Shown: positions 42,645 to 53,779, counted from the stretch's first letter. The stretch is DNA of 64,000 nucleotides from Thioalkalivibrio sulfidiphilus (GCF_000377945.1 NZ_KB898931.1:1-64000), one strand, 5' to 3'. Notes: generated by a model not told the origin, from the sequence alone. Program-made: numbers and translations.

Positions 42645-43127
42645 GTGGCGGATTCGGATTCCTTGCAGCTCAAGGCCCTGCTGGAGCCCCTGGTGACCCG
42701 GATGGGATACCAGCTCTGGGGCATGGAGTTTCGTGTCGCCAAGCACAGCGCCCTGCTGCGTCTGTTCATCGACAGCGAGCAGGGCATCACCCTGGACGAC
42801 TGCACCGAGGTAAGCCGCCAGGTGAGCGCCCTGATGGATGTGGAAGACCCCATCCAGGTGCCCTATACCCTGGAAGTGTCCTCCCCCGGCGTGGACCGGC
42901 CCCTGTTCGAGGCCAGCCACTACGCCCGCTACGTGGGCGAGCAGGTGCGGGTGCGTACCCAGTGGCCCATCGACGGACAGCGCAACTTCGCCGGCGTGAT
43001 CGTCTCGGCGGATGCGGACTCGGTGACCCTGGACGTGGACGGCCGCGAGGTGCGCCTGCCCCTGGAGGCCATTGCCAGGGGCCGGCTCAAGGGCACCCTG
43101 CCGCCGGCCACCCAGGTCGAGGAATAG
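42645..43127 (+). CDS. rimP: Ribosome maturation factor RimP
   Basis: 160 residues from GTG 42645. Needed for 30S subunit maturation. Family motifs: G-Y-Q-L-W-G-M-E-F, L-R-L-F-I-D-S-E-Q-G-I-T-L-D-D-C, and Y-T-L-E-V-S-S-P-G-V-D-R-P-L. The ribosome site is weak (GGGTGG). First protein gene of the nusA operon. Confidence 0.95.
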   Translation: MADSDSLQLKALLEPLVTRMGYQLWGMEFRVAKHSALLRLFIDSEQGITLDDCTEVSRQVSALMDVEDPIQVPYTLEVSSPGVDRPLFEASHYARYVGEQVRVRTQWPIDGQRNFAGVIVSADADSVTLDVDGREVRLPLEAIARGRLKGTLPPATQVEE

Positions 43128-43254
43128 GGCGCAGACAGGTTTTTTGACGCCCGGCGCGGCTTGCGCGGGGTAGAGATCGAGGATTGAGTCGCCGGAATGG
43201 CCTGTGGCGGATGCCCAGCCCCCGGGGGGCTTTCGGTTTACTGGAGATGCAGTC

Positions 43255-44760
43255 ATGAACAAAGAGATCCTGATGGTGGTGGACGCCGTTTCCAACGAGA
43301 AGGGCGTCGAGAAGGAAGTGATCTTCGAGGCCATCGAGGCCGCGCTCGCCTCTGCCACGCGCAAGAAGCATGGCGGCGAGATCGACGTGCGCGTCAGCAT
43401 CCACCGGGAGACCGGCGACTACGAGACCTTCCGCCGCTGGCTGGTGGTGGACGACGAGGATCCGGAGTTCGAGAGCCCGGAGCGCCAGAAGCTGCTGTCC
43501 TACGCGCGCCAGACCCATCCCGACATCCAGGTGGGTGAGTACATCGAGGAGCCCATGGAGTCCGTGGACTTCGGCCGCATCGCCGCCCAGACCGCCAAGC
43601 AGGTGATCGTGCAAAAGGTACGCGAGGCCGAGCGTGCCAAGGTGGTCGAGGAGTTCAAGCACCGGGTGGGCGAGCTGGTCATGGGCGTGGTCAAGCGTAC
43701 CGAACGCAGCGGTGTGTTCCTGGACCTGGGGGGAAATGCCGAGGCCTTCATCCCCCGCGAGGAGATGATCCCGAGGGAGACGGTGCGCCCCAACGACCGC
43801 CTGCGCGGTTACCTCAAGGAAGTGCGTTCCGAGCCCCGCGGCCCGCAGCTGTTCGTCAGCCGCACGGCGCCGGAGTTCCTCATCGAGATGTTCAAGCTGG
43901 AAGTGCCCGAGGTGGGCCAGGGCCTGATCGACATCATGGGTGCCGCCCGTGATCCGGGTCTGCGCGCCAAGATCGCGGTGCGTTCCAATGATCCGCGCCT
44001 GGATCCCGTGGGCGCCTGCGTGGGCATGCGCGGCTCCCGGGTGCAGTCGGTGTCCAATGAACTGGCCGGCGAGCGCATCGACATCATCCTCTGGGACGAG
44101 AACCCGGCCCAGTTCGTGATCAACGCCATGTCGCCCGCCGAGGTGCTGTCCATCGTCATGGACGAGGACCGTCACAGCATGGACATCGCCGTGGCCGATG
44201 AGAAGCTCTCCCAGGCCATCGGCAGGGGCGGTCAGAACATCCGCCTGGCCTCCCAGCTCACCGGCTGGGAACTGAACGTGATGAACGAGGCCCAGGCCGC
44301 CGAGAAGAGCGAGGCCGAGGCCGCCGAGCTGCAGCGCATGTTCATGGAGAACCTGGACGTGGACGAGGAGGTCGCTGCCATCCTGGTCCAGGAAGGTTTC
44401 TCCAGCATCGAGGAAGTGGCCTACGTGCCCACCTCGGAGATCATGCAGATCGAGGAGTTCGACGAGGAGATCGTCGAGGAGCTGCGCGCCCGTGCCCGGG
44501 ACGCCCTGCTCACCAAGGCCATCGCCACGGAGGAACAGGGCGGCGGCGACCCCGCCGAGGACCTGCTCAACATGGAGGGCATGGACCGGGATCTGGCCTT
44601 CAAGCTGGCCGCCAAGGGCATCTGCACCATGGAAGACCTGGCCGAGCAGGCCGTGGACGACCTGGTGGAGATCTCCGGCCTGGATGCAGAGAAGGCCGGC
44701 GAACTGATCATGACCGCCCGGGCGCCCTGGTTCGCGGAGGATGCGGGCGAGGTCAAATGA
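43255..44760 (+). CDS. nusA: Transcription termination/antitermination factor NusA
   Basis: 501 residues from ATG 43255 with GGAGA upstream. RNA-polymerase-bound regulator of pausing and termination. Order: N-terminal domain (1-125), S1 (about 132-200, with [10 protein letters not shown]), KH1 and KH2 (230-350; [10 protein letters not shown]), then two acidic helix-hairpin-helix repeats (355-500), the gammaproteobacterial layout. Confidence 0.97.
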   Translation: MNKEILMVVDAVSNEKGVEKEVIFEAIEAALASATRKKHGGEIDVRVSIHRETGDYETFRRWLVVDDEDPEFESPERQKLLSYARQTHPDIQVGEYIEEPMESVDFGRIAAQTAKQVIVQKVREAERAKVVEEFKHRVGELVMGVVKRTERSGVFLDLGGNAEAFIPREEMIPRETVRPNDRLRGYLKEVRSEPRGPQLFVSRTAPEFLIEMFKLEVPEVGQGLIDIMGAARDPGLRAKIAVRSNDPRLDPVGACVGMRGSRVQSVSNELAGERIDIILWDENPAQFVINAMSPAEVLSIVMDEDRHSMDIAVADEKLSQAIGRGGQNIRLASQLTGWELNVMNEAQAAEKSEAEAAELQRMFMENLDVDEEVAAILVQEGFSSIEEVAYVPTSEIMQIEEFDEEIVEELRARARDALLTKAIATEEQGGGDPAEDLLNMEGMDRDLAFKLAAKGICTMEDLAEQAVDDLVEISGLDAEKAGELIMTARAPWFAEDAGEVK

Positions 44761-44943
44761 TTCAGCGCGTCACGACGCCCGCAGCGGCGTCGCCGGCGCA
44801 GGCGCCCGGAAAGGGTGCAAGACAAGATCGATACGGCGCCAGCACGGGCCCGGGTCGCGACGGTCATACCGGAAGGGATGGCGCGGAGCGCGACGAGGGG
44901 CCTGAACGGGGCCGATACAGCAAGTTAGCGGAGGTGATGGTTT

Positions 44944-47502
44944 ATGACCGATGTAACGGTTAAACAGTTGTCCGAGGTGGTGGGCACCCCGGTTGAGCGG
45001 CTGATCGAGCAGCTCGGCGAGGCGGGTGTGAGCGTCTCCGGTGCGGATCAGACTGTCACCGAGGAACAGAAACTCAAGCTCCTGGAGCACCTGCGCAAGA
45101 GCCACGGCAAGTCGGCCGCCGGCGAGGGCAAGAAGATCACCCTGCGGCGCAAGAGCACCACGGAGTTGCGGGTCACCGGCTCACAGGGCCGCGCGAAGAC
45201 CGTCAGCGTGGAGGTGCGCAAGCGCCGCACATACGTCAAGCGCGACGAGGCCGAGGCTGCCGCTCCCGTTGAGGAGGCCGCCCCGGCCCCGGTGCTGGAG
45301 AGCAAGGCCGCGTTGATCGCCAAGCAGGTGGAAGAAGAGCGCAAGGCCGCCATGGACGCCTCACGCAGGGCCGATGAGGAGCGCAAGGCCGCCGAGGCCG
45401 CCCGCAAGGCCGAGCAGGAGCGCAAGGCCGCCGAGGAGGCTGCCCGTCTGGAGGCCGAGGAGGCCGCCCGTCGCGAGGCAGAAGAGGCCGCCAGGGCCGC
45501 CGAGCCGGAGACCGTCGCCGAGGCCGTGGAGGCCGCTGTCGCGCCGCCGCCCGCCGAGGCCGCACGTCCCGCCCGCCGCCGTCGCGGCCCCAAGGAGCGC
45601 GAGGACGAGAAGGGCGGTCGTCGCGAGGAATTGCACGTGGCCAGCGACAAGCGTGGCCGCCGCAAGGGCAAGGGCAAGGGCGCCACACGCGTCGCTGCGG
45701 CCGCCGTGGCCAGCAAGCATGGTTTCGAGCGTCCGACCGCGCCGGTGGTGCGCGAGGTGGCCCTGCCCGAATCCCTCACCGTGGGCGAACTGGCGCAGAA
45801 GCTCGCCATCAAGGCCCCGGAACTGATCAAGTCCCTGATGGGGATGGGCGTCATGGCCACCATCAACCAGGCCATCGACCGGGATACCGCTACCCTGGTG
45901 GTGGAGGAACTGGGCCACGTGGCCGTGCCCATGCAGGCGGAGGACCTGGACGAGGAACTGGCCGTCGCCACCGCAGAGCCGGTGGGCGAGCTCATGCCCC
46001 GTCCGCCGGTGGTCACCATCATGGGTCATGTGGACCATGGCAAGACCTCGCTGCTGGACTACATTCGCTCCTCCCGGGTCGCGCACGGCGAGGCCGGCGG
46101 CATTACCCAGCACATCGGTGCCTACCATGTGCAGACCGACCGGGGTGGTATCACCTTCCTGGATACCCCGGGCCACGCGGCCTTTACCGCCATGCGTGCC
46201 CGCGGTGCCAAGGTGACCGACATCGTCATCCTGGTGGTGGCAGCCGATGATGGCGTCATGCCCCAGACCCTCGAGGCCGTGCAGCATGCCAAGGCCGCCG
46301 GTGTGCCTCTCATCGTGGCGGTGAACAAGATCGACAAGCCGGAGGCCGATCCGGACCGGGTGAAGAACGAACTCTCCGCCCACCAGGTGATCCCCGAGGA
46401 GTGGGGTGGCGACACCCAGTTCGTGCATGTGTCCGCCCTCAAGGGCACCGGCGTGGAGGATCTGCTGGAGGCCGTCAACCTGCAGGCCGAGGTGATGGAG
46501 CTGAAGGCCCCTGTTGAAGGTCCCGCCGCGGGCGTGGTCATCGAGTCGCGGCTGGACAAGGGCCGCGGCCCCGTGGCCACGGTGCTGGTGCAGCGTGGCA
46601 CCCTGAACAAGGGCGACGTGATCCTCACCGGCCAGGAGTTCGGCCGGGTGCGCGCCATGTTCGACGAGAACGGCAAACCGGTGAAGTCCGCCGGTCCGTC
46701 CATGCCCGTGGAGGTGCTGGGCCTGTCCGGCACACCCAATGCTGGTGACGACGTGCTGGTGCTGGAGGACGAGCGTAAGGCCCGTGAGGTGGCCCTGTTC
46801 CGTCAGGGCAAGTTCCGCGAGTCCAAGCTGGCCACCCAGCAGGCCGCCAAGCTGGAGAACCTGTTCAGTCAGATGCAGGAAGGTCAGGCGGGCACCGTGA
46901 ACATCCTGCTCAAGGCGGATGTTCAGGGCAGTGCCGAGGCCATCCGCGACGCCCTGGAGAAGCTCTCCACCGACGAAGTGAAGGTGAAGATCATCGCTGC
47001 CGGCGTGGGCGGTATCACCGAGTCCGACATCAACCTGGCCAAGGCCTCCGACGCCATCGTCATCGGCTTCAACGTGCGTGCCGATGCCGGTGCCCGCAAG
47101 GCCGTGGCCGAGCAGGACGTGGACCTGCGCTACTACAGCGTGATCTACGAGGCCATCGACGACGTGCGCCAGGCCCTGACCGGTCTGCTGTCTCCGGAGA
47201 CGCGCGAGGAGATCATCGGCCTCGCCCAGGTCAAGGACGTGTTCAAGTCCTCCCAGTTCGGCGCGGTGGCCGGCTGCCTGGTGGTGGAAGGCACCATCAA
47301 GCGCGGCAATCCCATCCGTGTGCTGCGCAACAACGTGGTCATCTACGAGGGCGAGCTGGAATCCCTGCGCCGCTTCAAGGACGACGTCAACGAGGTGCGC
47401 GCCGGTACCGACTGCGGTATCGCGGTGAAGAACTACAATGACGTGAAGCCGGGCGACCAGATCGAGGTCTACCAGCGCGTCGAGGTGGCCCGCACCCTGT
47501 AA
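44944..47502 (+). CDS. infB: Translation initiation factor IF-2
   Basis: 852 residues from ATG 44944 with GGAGG. GTPase that places initiator tRNA on the 30S subunit. The N-terminal region contains an IF2_N domain, then a long charged Ala/Glu/Lys/Arg helix (about 95-200). The GTPase starts G361-H-V-D-H-G-K-T368, with D-T-P-G-H and N-K-I-D. Domains III-IV follow. The 183-base gap from nusA is longer than usual. Confidence 0.97.
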   Translation: MTDVTVKQLSEVVGTPVERLIEQLGEAGVSVSGADQTVTEEQKLKLLEHLRKSHGKSAAGEGKKITLRRKSTTELRVTGSQGRAKTVSVEVRKRRTYVKRDEAEAAAPVEEAAPAPVLESKAALIAKQVEEERKAAMDASRRADEERKAAEAARKAEQERKAAEEAARLEAEEAARREAEEAARAAEPETVAEAVEAAVAPPPAEAARPARRRRGPKEREDEKGGRREELHVASDKRGRRKGKGKGATRVAAAAVASKHGFERPTAPVVREVALPESLTVGELAQKLAIKAPELIKSLMGMGVMATINQAIDRDTATLVVEELGHVAVPMQAEDLDEELAVATAEPVGELMPRPPVVTIMGHVDHGKTSLLDYIRSSRVAHGEAGGITQHIGAYHVQTDRGGITFLDTPGHAAFTAMRARGAKVTDIVILVVAADDGVMPQTLEAVQHAKAAGVPLIVAVNKIDKPEADPDRVKNELSAHQVIPEEWGGDTQFVHVSALKGTGVEDLLEAVNLQAEVMELKAPVEGPAAGVVIESRLDKGRGPVATVLVQRGTLNKGDVILTGQEFGRVRAMFDENGKPVKSAGPSMPVEVLGLSGTPNAGDDVLVLEDERKAREVALFRQGKFRESKLATQQAAKLENLFSQMQEGQAGTVNILLKADVQGSAEAIRDALEKLSTDEVKVKIIAAGVGGITESDINLAKASDAIVIGFNVRADAGARKAVAEQDVDLRYYSVIYEAIDDVRQALTGLLSPETREEIIGLAQVKDVFKSSQFGAVAGCLVVEGTIKRGNPIRVLRNNVVIYEGELESLRRFKDDVNEVRAGTDCGIAVKNYNDVKPGDQIEVYQRVEVARTL

Positions 47503-47535
47503 GGCGGTCCGCCGCCCTGCAGGGGGTCATGTCCT

Positions 47536-47925
47536 ATGCCCAGAGACTTTTCCAGAACCGAGCGGGTGGGTGACCAGATCCAGCGTGAGCTGGCCGAACT
47601 GATCCGCTTGGAGCTCAAGGACCCCCGGGTGGGCATGGTGACGCTCGCAGGCGTCGAGGTCAGCCGCGACCTGGCCCACGCCAAGGTGTGGTTCACGGTG
47701 CTGGGCAGCGAGCAGCAGATCGCCGACACCACCGAGGGCCTGCAGCGCGCCGCCGGTTTCCTGCGCCGGGAACTGGGCCGGCGCATGCGTCTGCGTACCG
47801 TGCCCCATCTGCACTTCCAGTACGACGACACCCAGGAAAAGGGTGCGCGCCTGTCCGCCCTGATCGACAAGGCCGTGGCCGAGGATCGCGCCCGGCATCC
47901 GGACGACGACGAAGAGCGGTCGTAA
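47536..47925 (+). CDS. rbfA: Ribosome-binding factor A
   Basis: 129 residues. KH-fold protein that matures the 16S rRNA 5' end and aids cold adaptation. Features: R-T-E-R-V-G-D-Q-I-Q-R-E-L-A-E-L-I, D-L-A-H-A-K-V-W-F-T-V and R-T-V-P-H-L-H-F-Q-Y-D. An inverted repeat separates it from truB. Confidence 0.96.
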   Translation: MPRDFSRTERVGDQIQRELAELIRLELKDPRVGMVTLAGVEVSRDLAHAKVWFTVLGSEQQIADTTEGLQRAAGFLRRELGRRMRLRTVPHLHFQYDDTQEKGARLSALIDKAVAEDRARHPDDDEERS

Positions 47926-47963
47926 AGAGCCTTGCCGCAGAGGCGGGGAATCAATAAAAGAAC

Positions 47964-48075
47964 GACAGGATTAACAGGATTGTTCAGGATTGACAGGATT
48001 CAAGACATATCGTGTTTCGGGCCTTTTCGCTCTCGCCAAATCCTGTAAATCCGCATTTATCCTGTTCATCCTGTC
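47964..48075. repeat. Inverted intergenic repeat, ACAGGATT nonamer family, copy 1
   Basis: 37-nt arms 47964-48000 and 48039-48075 agree at 30 of 37 positions. The left arm is GACAGGATT, AACAGGATT, GTTCAGGATT, GACAGGATT, a 9-10-nt period. It lies between rbfA and truB within an operon. The same units form the inner arms at 57060-57150 and 60655-60751. Confidence 0.85.
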
Positions 48076-48132
48076 CATTGGTTTTGCTTCGCCTGATCGT
48101 CTCCGCGGCAACCCCTTTCGAGCCAGCACCAG

Positions 48133-49056
48133 ATGAACAAACCCAAGATCCAGCGCCGGGACGTGCATGGCATCGTGTTGCTGGACAAGCCCCAGGGCTA
48201 CAGTTCCAACCAGGCCCTGCAGCGGGTGAAGTACCTGTTCCGGGCCCGCAAGGCGGGTCATACCGGCAGCCTGGATCCGCTGGCCACCGGCCTGCTGCCC
48301 CTGTGCTTCGGCGAGGCCACCAAGGTGTCGGGCTTCCTGCTGGATGCGGATAAGCATTACCGTACCCGTTGCCGTCTGGGGCAGACCACCGACACCGCCG
48401 ATGCCGAGGGGCAGGTACTGGAGACTCGGCCGGTGCCGGCCCTGAACGAAGCGCTGATCGAGGCCGCCCTGGCCCCGTTTCGCGGCCCCATCCACCAGGT
48501 GCCGCCCATGTACTCGGCGCTCAAGCACCAGGGGCAACGGCTCTACGAACTGGCCCGCAAGGGCGAGGAAGTGGAGCGCAAGGCCCGGGATGTCACCATC
48601 CATGCCCTGAGCTGTCTGGGATTTACGGCGGACACACTGGAACTGGACGTGCACTGTTCCAAGGGCACCTACATCCGCACCCTGGTGGAGGACATCGGCG
48701 AGCGGCTCGGCTGTGGTGCCCACGTGATCGAGTTGCGCCGTCTGGGGCTCGGACCCTTCGAGACCCCGACCATGGTCACCCTGGAGGAGATCGAGGCCCG
48801 CGCTGAGCAGGGCGAAGCGGCCCTGGATGCCCTGCTGACCCCCATCGACAGCGCGCTCACCCAGTGGCCCGCGGTGCGCCTGGACCGGGACAGCGCCTAT
48901 TATCTGCGCCAGGGGCAGGCGGTGTTCGTGCCCGGCGCGCCGACCCGGGGCCTGGTGCGGGTCTATGGCCCGGGGGAGACCTTCCTGGCCATGGGCGAGA
49001 TCCTGGACGATGGCCGGGTGGCCCCCCGGCGTCTGATGATGATGGGGCAGGCCTGA
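48133..49056 (+). CDS. truB: tRNA pseudouridine-55 synthase TruB
   Basis: 307 residues. Makes pseudouridine 55 in the tRNA T-loop. The catalytic aspartate is D48 in G-S-L-D-P-L-A-T-G. Other motifs: [22 protein letters not shown] and [12 protein letters not shown]-terminal PUA-like domain follows. Part of the conserved rbfA-truB-rpsO order. Confidence 0.97.
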   Translation: MNKPKIQRRDVHGIVLLDKPQGYSSNQALQRVKYLFRARKAGHTGSLDPLATGLLPLCFGEATKVSGFLLDADKHYRTRCRLGQTTDTADAEGQVLETRPVPALNEALIEAALAPFRGPIHQVPPMYSALKHQGQRLYELARKGEEVERKARDVTIHALSCLGFTADTLELDVHCSKGTYIRTLVEDIGERLGCGAHVIELRRLGLGPFETPTMVTLEEIEARAEQGEAALDALLTPIDSALTQWPAVRLDRDSAYYLRQGQAVFVPGAPTRGLVRVYGPGETFLAMGEILDDGRVAPRRLMMMGQA

Positions 49057-49107
49057 CAGGCAGGATGGGCAGCACGCTGTACCCCTTGCAAATCCGGCCA
49101 ATGCCTA

Positions 49108-49135
49108 TTCCATCGGCCCCCCGGCGTGATAGAAT
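49108..49135 (+). promoter_or_regulatory. Weak candidate promoter before rpsO
   Basis: TTCCAT and TAGAAT separated by 16 bases lie about 60 bases upstream of rpsO. An rpsO-pnp promoter is expected at this place from E. coli; the -35 match is poor. Confidence 0.3.
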
Positions 49136-49195
49136 TCCCGACCTTTACCATAAGCACAGCCTTCTCGAGAGAGTTTTTCAGGAGTAAATGAAGTC

Positions 49196-49465
49196 ATGTC
49201 TCTGAATGCCGAAACCAAGGCCGGTATTGTTGAAAAGTACCGCCGCGACCCCTCCGACACCGGTTCCCCTGAAGTCCAGGTGGCCCTGCTGTCCGCCCGT
49301 ATCGATCACCTGATGGGGCACTTCGCCAGCCACAAGAAGGATCACCATTCCCGTCGTGGTCTGCTGAAGATGGTCAACCAGCGCCGCAAGCTGCTGGACT
49401 ACCTGAAGTCTCAGGATCAGCAGCGCTACCAGGACCTGGTCAGCAGCCTGGGTCTGCGTCGCTAA
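49196..49465 (+). CDS. rpsO: 30S ribosomal protein S15
   Basis: 89 residues, exact family length. Binds 16S rRNA central domain early in assembly. Motifs: [30 protein letters not shown] and R-R-K-L-L-D-Y-L. In E. coli S15 represses its own mRNA by a leader pseudoknot; I could not establish such a structure here. Confidence 0.98.
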   Translation: MSLNAETKAGIVEKYRRDPSDTGSPEVQVALLSARIDHLMGHFASHKKDHHSRRGLLKMVNQRRKLLDYLKSQDQQRYQDLVSSLGLRR

Positions 49466-49497
49466 AAAAGCCATTACAAGAAACGCAGGGAGTCACC

Positions 49498-51579
49498 GTG
49501 ACAGCCATCAAGAAGTCCTTCCAGTACGGTCAGCATACCGTCACCTTCGAAACCGGAGAGATTGCGCGCCAGGCCAGCGGCGCGGTCCTGGTCAACATGG
49601 CCGACACCGTGGTGCTGGTCACCGCCGTGGGTCTGAAGGACGTGGCGCAGGGCCGGGACTTCTTCCCGCTGACGGTGAACTACCAGGAGCGCACCTACGC
49701 CGCGGGCCGCATCCCTGGCGGGTTCTTCAAACGTGAGGGTCGTCCCACCGAAAAGGAGACCCTGACCTCCCGGCTGATCGACCGTCCTATCCGGCCGCTG
49801 TTCCCGAAGGGTTTCATGAACGAGGTGCAGGTCATCGCCACGGTGATGTCCATGAATCCCGAGGTGGATCCCGACGTCCCGGCCATGCTGGGCGCCTCCG
49901 CTGCCCTGGCCCTGTCCGGCCTGCCCTTCAAGGGCCCCATCGGTGCCGCCCGCGTGGGTTACCTGAACGGCGCCTACGTGCTCAATCCGAGCCTGTCCGA
50001 ACTCAAGCACTCCGACCTGGACCTGGTGGTCGCCGGCACCGAGAAGGCCGTGCTCATGGTGGAGTCCGAGGCGAAGCTGCTCTCCGAGGAGGTCATGCTG
50101 GGCGCGGTGATGTACGGTCATGAGCAGATGCAGGCCGCCATCAAGGTGATCAACGAACTGGCCGCCGAGGCCGGTAAGCCCGCCTGGGACTGGGTTGCGC
50201 CGGAAGAGAACGTGGCGCTCAAGGAAGCCGTGGCCGCCGCCTGCGAGGCGGATCTGACCGCCGCCTACCAGATCGCCGAGAAGCAGGCCCGTAATCAGCA
50301 GGTCAACGCCCTGCGTGATGCCGTGGTTGCCAAGCTGGCCACCGGGGAGGAGGACGCTCCCTCCGCCGAGAAGGTCAAGGCTGCCTTCGGCGCCTTGGAA
50401 AAACGCATCGTGCGCAGCCGGGTGCTCAAGGGCGAGCCCCGCATCGACGGACGCGATACCCGCACCGTGCGCCCGATCACCGTCAAGACGGGCGTCTTGC
50501 CGCGCACCCATGGTTCCGCTCTGTTCACCCGTGGCGAGACCCAGGCCATCGTGGTGGCCACTCTGGGTACGGATCGTGATGCCCAGCTGATCGAGGCCAT
50601 CGAAGGTGAGCGCCGCGAGCGTTTCATGCTGCATTACAACTTCCCCCCCTTCTGCACCGGTGAGACCGGCATGGTGGGTTCGCCCAAGCGCCGCGAGATT
50701 GGTCACGGCCGTCTCGCCAAGCGCGGCGTGCAGGCCGTGATGCCCAGCGAGGCGGAATGCCCCTACGTGCTGCGCGTGGTCTCCGAGATCACCGAGTCCA
50801 ACGGCTCCAGTTCCATGGCCTCCGTGTGCGGCACCAGCCTGGCCCTGATGGACGCCGGCGTGCCCCTGAAGGCCCCCGTGGCCGGTATCGCCATGGGCCT
50901 GATCAAGGAAGGCGACGCCTTCGCCGTGATCTCCGACATCCTGGGTGACGAGGATCACCTGGGCGACATGGACTTCAAGGTGGCTGGCAGCAAGGACGGC
51001 GTGTCCGCCCTGCAGATGGACATCAAGATCGACGGCATCACCCGCGAGATCATGGAAAAGGCCCTGGCCCAGGCGAAGGAAGGCCGTCTGTACATCCTGG
51101 AAAAGATGAACGCGGTGCTCAGCGAGCCCCGCACCGAGGTGTCCGCCTACGCGCCGCGCTTCACCACCCTCAAGATCCATCCGGACAAGATCCGCGACGT
51201 GATCGGCAAGGGCGGCGCCACCATCCGCGCCCTGACCGAAGAGACCGGCACCAGCATCGACATCTCCGACGACGGTACGGTGAAGATCGCCTCCGTGGAC
51301 AAGGCCGCCGGTGATGAGGCCCGCCGCCGTATCGAGGAACTCACCGCCGACGTGGAAGTGGGCCGCGTCTACGAGGGCCGCGTGGTCAAGATCATGGACT
51401 TCGGCGCCTTCGTTACCATCCTGCCCGGCCGCGACGGCCTGGTGCACATCTCCCAGATCTCCGAAGATCGGGTGGAAAGTGTCTCCGATCGCCTCTCCGA
51501 GGGTGATCTGGTGAAGGTGAAGGTGCTGGAAGTGGACAAGCAGGGGCGTATTCGTCTCAGCATGAAGGAAGTTGGTTGA
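49498..51579 (+). CDS. pnp: Polyribonucleotide nucleotidyltransferase (PNPase)
   Basis: 693 residues from GTG 49498 with GGGAG upstream. Phosphorolytic 3'-5' exoribonuclease of the degradosome. Two RNase PH cores are joined by a helical domain (core 2 with F-C-T-G-E-T-G and [10 protein letters not shown]). A KH domain ([10 protein letters not shown]) and an S1 domain ([13 protein letters not shown]) follow. Conserved rpsO-pnp pair. Confidence 0.98.
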   Translation: MTAIKKSFQYGQHTVTFETGEIARQASGAVLVNMADTVVLVTAVGLKDVAQGRDFFPLTVNYQERTYAAGRIPGGFFKREGRPTEKETLTSRLIDRPIRPLFPKGFMNEVQVIATVMSMNPEVDPDVPAMLGASAALALSGLPFKGPIGAARVGYLNGAYVLNPSLSELKHSDLDLVVAGTEKAVLMVESEAKLLSEEVMLGAVMYGHEQMQAAIKVINELAAEAGKPAWDWVAPEENVALKEAVAAACEADLTAAYQIAEKQARNQQVNALRDAVVAKLATGEEDAPSAEKVKAAFGALEKRIVRSRVLKGEPRIDGRDTRTVRPITVKTGVLPRTHGSALFTRGETQAIVVATLGTDRDAQLIEAIEGERRERFMLHYNFPPFCTGETGMVGSPKRREIGHGRLAKRGVQAVMPSEAECPYVLRVVSEITESNGSSSMASVCGTSLALMDAGVPLKAPVAGIAMGLIKEGDAFAVISDILGDEDHLGDMDFKVAGSKDGVSALQMDIKIDGITREIMEKALAQAKEGRLYILEKMNAVLSEPRTEVSAYAPRFTTLKIHPDKIRDVIGKGGATIRALTEETGTSIDISDDGTVKIASVDKAAGDEARRRIEELTADVEVGRVYEGRVVKIMDFGAFVTILPGRDGLVHISQISEDRVESVSDRLSEGDLVKVKVLEVDKQGRIRLSMKEVG

Positions 51580-51605
51580 GGGGTTGATCTCTGAAGTTGT
51601 GTGAT

Positions 51606-51640
51606 GAAAAGGGGCCTGATCGGGCCCCTTTTCATTTTGG
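51606..51640 (+). terminator. Intrinsic terminator after pnp
   Basis: Perfect 10-bp stem AAAAGGGGCC / GGCCCCTTTT (51607-51616 / 51623-51632) with a 6-base loop and a T-rich tail, 28 bases past the stop. Confidence 0.85.
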
Positions 51641-51723
51641 GTTCGTTGGGTTGTCTGGTTGAAGTGTTCGCGTTCTTGGGCGGAAATTGAGTTCAAGCCG
51701 AGGCGAAAGCCGATGTCCAATAC

Positions 51724-51895
51724 AAAGGCGTTTCGATCCGGCTTGCAGCCGGCTCGAGTTACTTTTCTTGGACAAGCAAGACAAGATCGCCGGGAGCGAT
51801 CTTGCGCGCAAGCCCCGAAGGGGTGAGGCGCATGGACGCGCCGAACAAAAGTAACCCGAGCCCCGTGCAACGGGGATCGGAAGCCTTTGATCTCG
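51724..51895. repeat. Tail-only relic of the long structured repeat (H3)
   Basis: Two H-type tails face each other: CGATCCGGCT-TGC-AGCCGGCTCG then GTTACTTTT (51759-51767), and AAAAGTAAC (51847-51855) followed by CCCCGTTGCACGGGG reverse-complement sequence ending at the GGAAGCCTTTGA string. The multi-helix body is missing. The remainder of 51580-51992 holds the pnp terminator and no gene. Confidence 0.65.
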
Positions 51896-51992
51896 GTTTT
51901 GTCTTAGGTCTGCAATTGCGTACCGGATCGCAGATCTTTGATTTGATGACTCCAGCCGAAACACAACAGATCCTCAGGCCGGCTCGAAACAG

Positions 51993-52940
51993 CTATCCAA
52001 ATCTCTCCCCCAACCACGCCACACACCGCCGCTCCAACCAGGACCGCCCGAGACTGTCCATGAACCCCACATGCCCACCCCCCTCGGCCACCTCGAGCCG
52101 AACTGAATCAGAGAGCTCGTCCGCCCCGGGAATGACGTCGGGCGTCATGAAGGGATCGTTGCGGGCATGCAGGATCAGGGTCGGTACCCGGATGCCGCGC
52201 AGCCAGGGGCGGCAACTGGCCCGGGTGTAGTAATCGTCCACGTCCCGGTAGCCGGCCAGTGGGGCGGTCACCGCATCGTCGAAGCTGCGGAAGTCCCGCA
52301 GCCGGGCGATCTCGCGGCAGTCCAGGGGCATGTCCATGCGCCGGCACTTGCGCAGCACGGAGCGGCGCAGCTGACGGACCAGATGCCACTGATACATCCG
52401 GGACAGGCCCCGTTCCATGCGGTCGGCCGCCCGGTGCAGATCGAAGGGCACGGAGATGCCTATGGCGGCATCCACCCGGGGGCTTGTGGCAGGATCCCCC
52501 AGCCAGCGCAGCAGGGCGTTGCCGCCCAGGGACACGCCGATCAGCGCCAGTGGCCGGTTGGGCTCCCGTCGGCGCAGGTGATCCACCACGTCGGCAATGT
52601 CGCCGGTCTCACCGGCGCTGTAGGCCCGGGGCAGACGGTTGGGTTCTCCGCTGCAGCCCCGGAAATGCATCACCAGGCCCTGGCAGCCGGCCAGTGTCAG
52701 GCGGCGCATCAGGCCGGCGGCGTAGGGGCTGCGGCTGGAGCCCTCCAGGCCATGGAGCAACATCACCAGGGGCCCCTCGCGTTGAGGACCCCAGTCCAGG
52801 TCCAGGAAATCCCCGTCGTGCAGTTCCAGACGTTCCCGGTGCAGGGCGACGCCACGACGGGGCAGCAGATTGGGGATCAGGGTCTGCAGGTGGGCGCCCG
52901 GCAGCCACCAGGCGGGGGTGAAATCGGCAGGCTGGATCAT
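51993..52940 (-). CDS. YheT-like alpha/beta hydrolase
   Basis: 315 residues. YheT/EMB8-type hydrolase; substrate unknown. The nucleophile elbow is G-V-S137-L-G-G, the acid residue is D in A-R-N-D-P-F-M, and the histidine is in E-G-G-G-H-V-G-F. The family start W-W-L-P-G-A-H-L-Q-T-L and oxyanion region L-L-H-G-L-E-G-S-S are typical. It is divergent from the methyltransferase at 53030 and convergent with pnp. Confidence 0.9.
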   Translation of the reverse strand: MIQPADFTPAWWLPGAHLQTLIPNLLPRRGVALHRERLELHDGDFLDLDWGPQREGPLVMLLHGLEGSSRSPYAAGLMRRLTLAGCQGLVMHFRGCSGEPNRLPRAYSAGETGDIADVVDHLRRREPNRPLALIGVSLGGNALLRWLGDPATSPRVDAAIGISVPFDLHRAADRMERGLSRMYQWHLVRQLRRSVLRKCRRMDMPLDCREIARLRDFRSFDDAVTAPLAGYRDVDDYYTRASCRPWLRGIRVPTLILHARNDPFMTPDVIPGADELSDSVRLEVAEGGGHVGFMDSLGRSWLERRCVAWLGERFG

Positions 52941-53029
52941 GACTTAAGACCGGTTATAAAAGAGGGCGGCCCTTGAAACCCGGGGCTGGAGCCGGTACAA
53001 CAGGGGCACGCCTTCATCCAAGGGTTGCC

Positions 53030-53686
53030 ATGGATCTCCCTTCCATTCGAAGCGCCTACAAGCGCTATGCGCGTACCTATGATGCACTGTTCGGCCCGAT
53101 CTTCTCCGGCGGCCGGCGCATGGCCGTCAGACTCGCCAATACCGAACCAAACCAGCGCATCCTGGAGGTGGGGGTCGGTACTGGGCTGTCCTTGCCGGAC
53201 TACCGGGAGGATGCCCGGGTGGTGGGCGTCGACATCAGCCCCGATATGCTGAAGATCGCCCGGGAACGGGCGCAGGGTCTGCCCCAGGTGGAGGCCCTGC
53301 TGGAGATGGATGCCGAACAGCTGGCCTTTCCGGACAACAGCTTCGACAGCGTGGTGGCCATGTACGTGGCCTCGGTGGTGCCCCATCCGGAGCGCCTGCT
53401 GGCGGAGATGCAGCGGGTCTGCGTGCCGGGCGGGGATGTGCTGGTGATCAACCACTTTGCCTCCAGCCACCCGGTGATCCGGCGCATGGAGCGCACCCTG
53501 CGCCCGCTGTCCAAGGTGTTGGGCTTTCGCACCGACATGGAACTGGACGCCCTGCCGCGGTTGCCGGGGCTCGATCGCCTCGACGTGCTCAATGCCAATC
53601 TGTTCGGTTACTGGAAGCTGGTGCATTACCGCAATGGTGAGGCGGTGTCTGAACAGACCGTGGGTGAAGAGGCGCTGGCGGGGTGA
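53030..53686 (+). CDS. SAM-dependent methyltransferase, PmtA (phosphatidylethanolamine N-methyltransferase)-like
   Basis: 218 residues from ATG 53030. Class I Rossmann methyltransferase: L-E-V-G48-V-G-T-G52 SAM loop, V-D-I-S-P-D-M-L acidic loop, F-P-D-N-S-F-D-S-V-V motif. The start (Y-A-R-T-Y-D-A-L-F-G-P-I-F) and the V-I-N-H-F segment are as in Rhodobacter-type PmtA, which makes phosphatidylcholine. A ubiquinone-type methyltransferase is the main alternative. An in-frame ATG at 52973 adds an unlikely Gly/Ala leader. Confidence 0.8.
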   Translation: MDLPSIRSAYKRYARTYDALFGPIFSGGRRMAVRLANTEPNQRILEVGVGTGLSLPDYREDARVVGVDISPDMLKIARERAQGLPQVEALLEMDAEQLAFPDNSFDSVVAMYVASVVPHPERLLAEMQRVCVPGGDVLVINHFASSHPVIRRMERTLRPLSKVLGFRTDMELDALPRLPGLDRLDVLNANLFGYWKLVHYRNGEAVSEQTVGEEALAG

Positions 53687-53693
53687 AGAGAGT

Positions 53694-53779
53694 ATTCAAG
53701 ATTCAAAATTCAAAATTCAAGATTCAAAGGCTGGGTTTAATCTCTTTGAATTTTGAATTTTGAATTTTGAATTATGACT
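53694..53779. repeat. Inverted intergenic repeat, ATTCAAG heptamer family, copy 2
   Basis: 36-nt arms 53694-53729 and 53744-53779, with units ATTCAAG, ATTCAAA, ATTCAAA, ATTCAAG, ATTCAAAG: an exact 7-nt period. It is AT-rich amid GC-rich DNA. It fills the convergent junction and includes the stop codon of the minus-strand gene at 53772. Confidence 0.85.

Noticed and set aside
44757-44963. Real 68-codon gene between nusA and infB
   Set aside because: Composition and overlap with infB argue against a protein; kept only as a low-interest observation.
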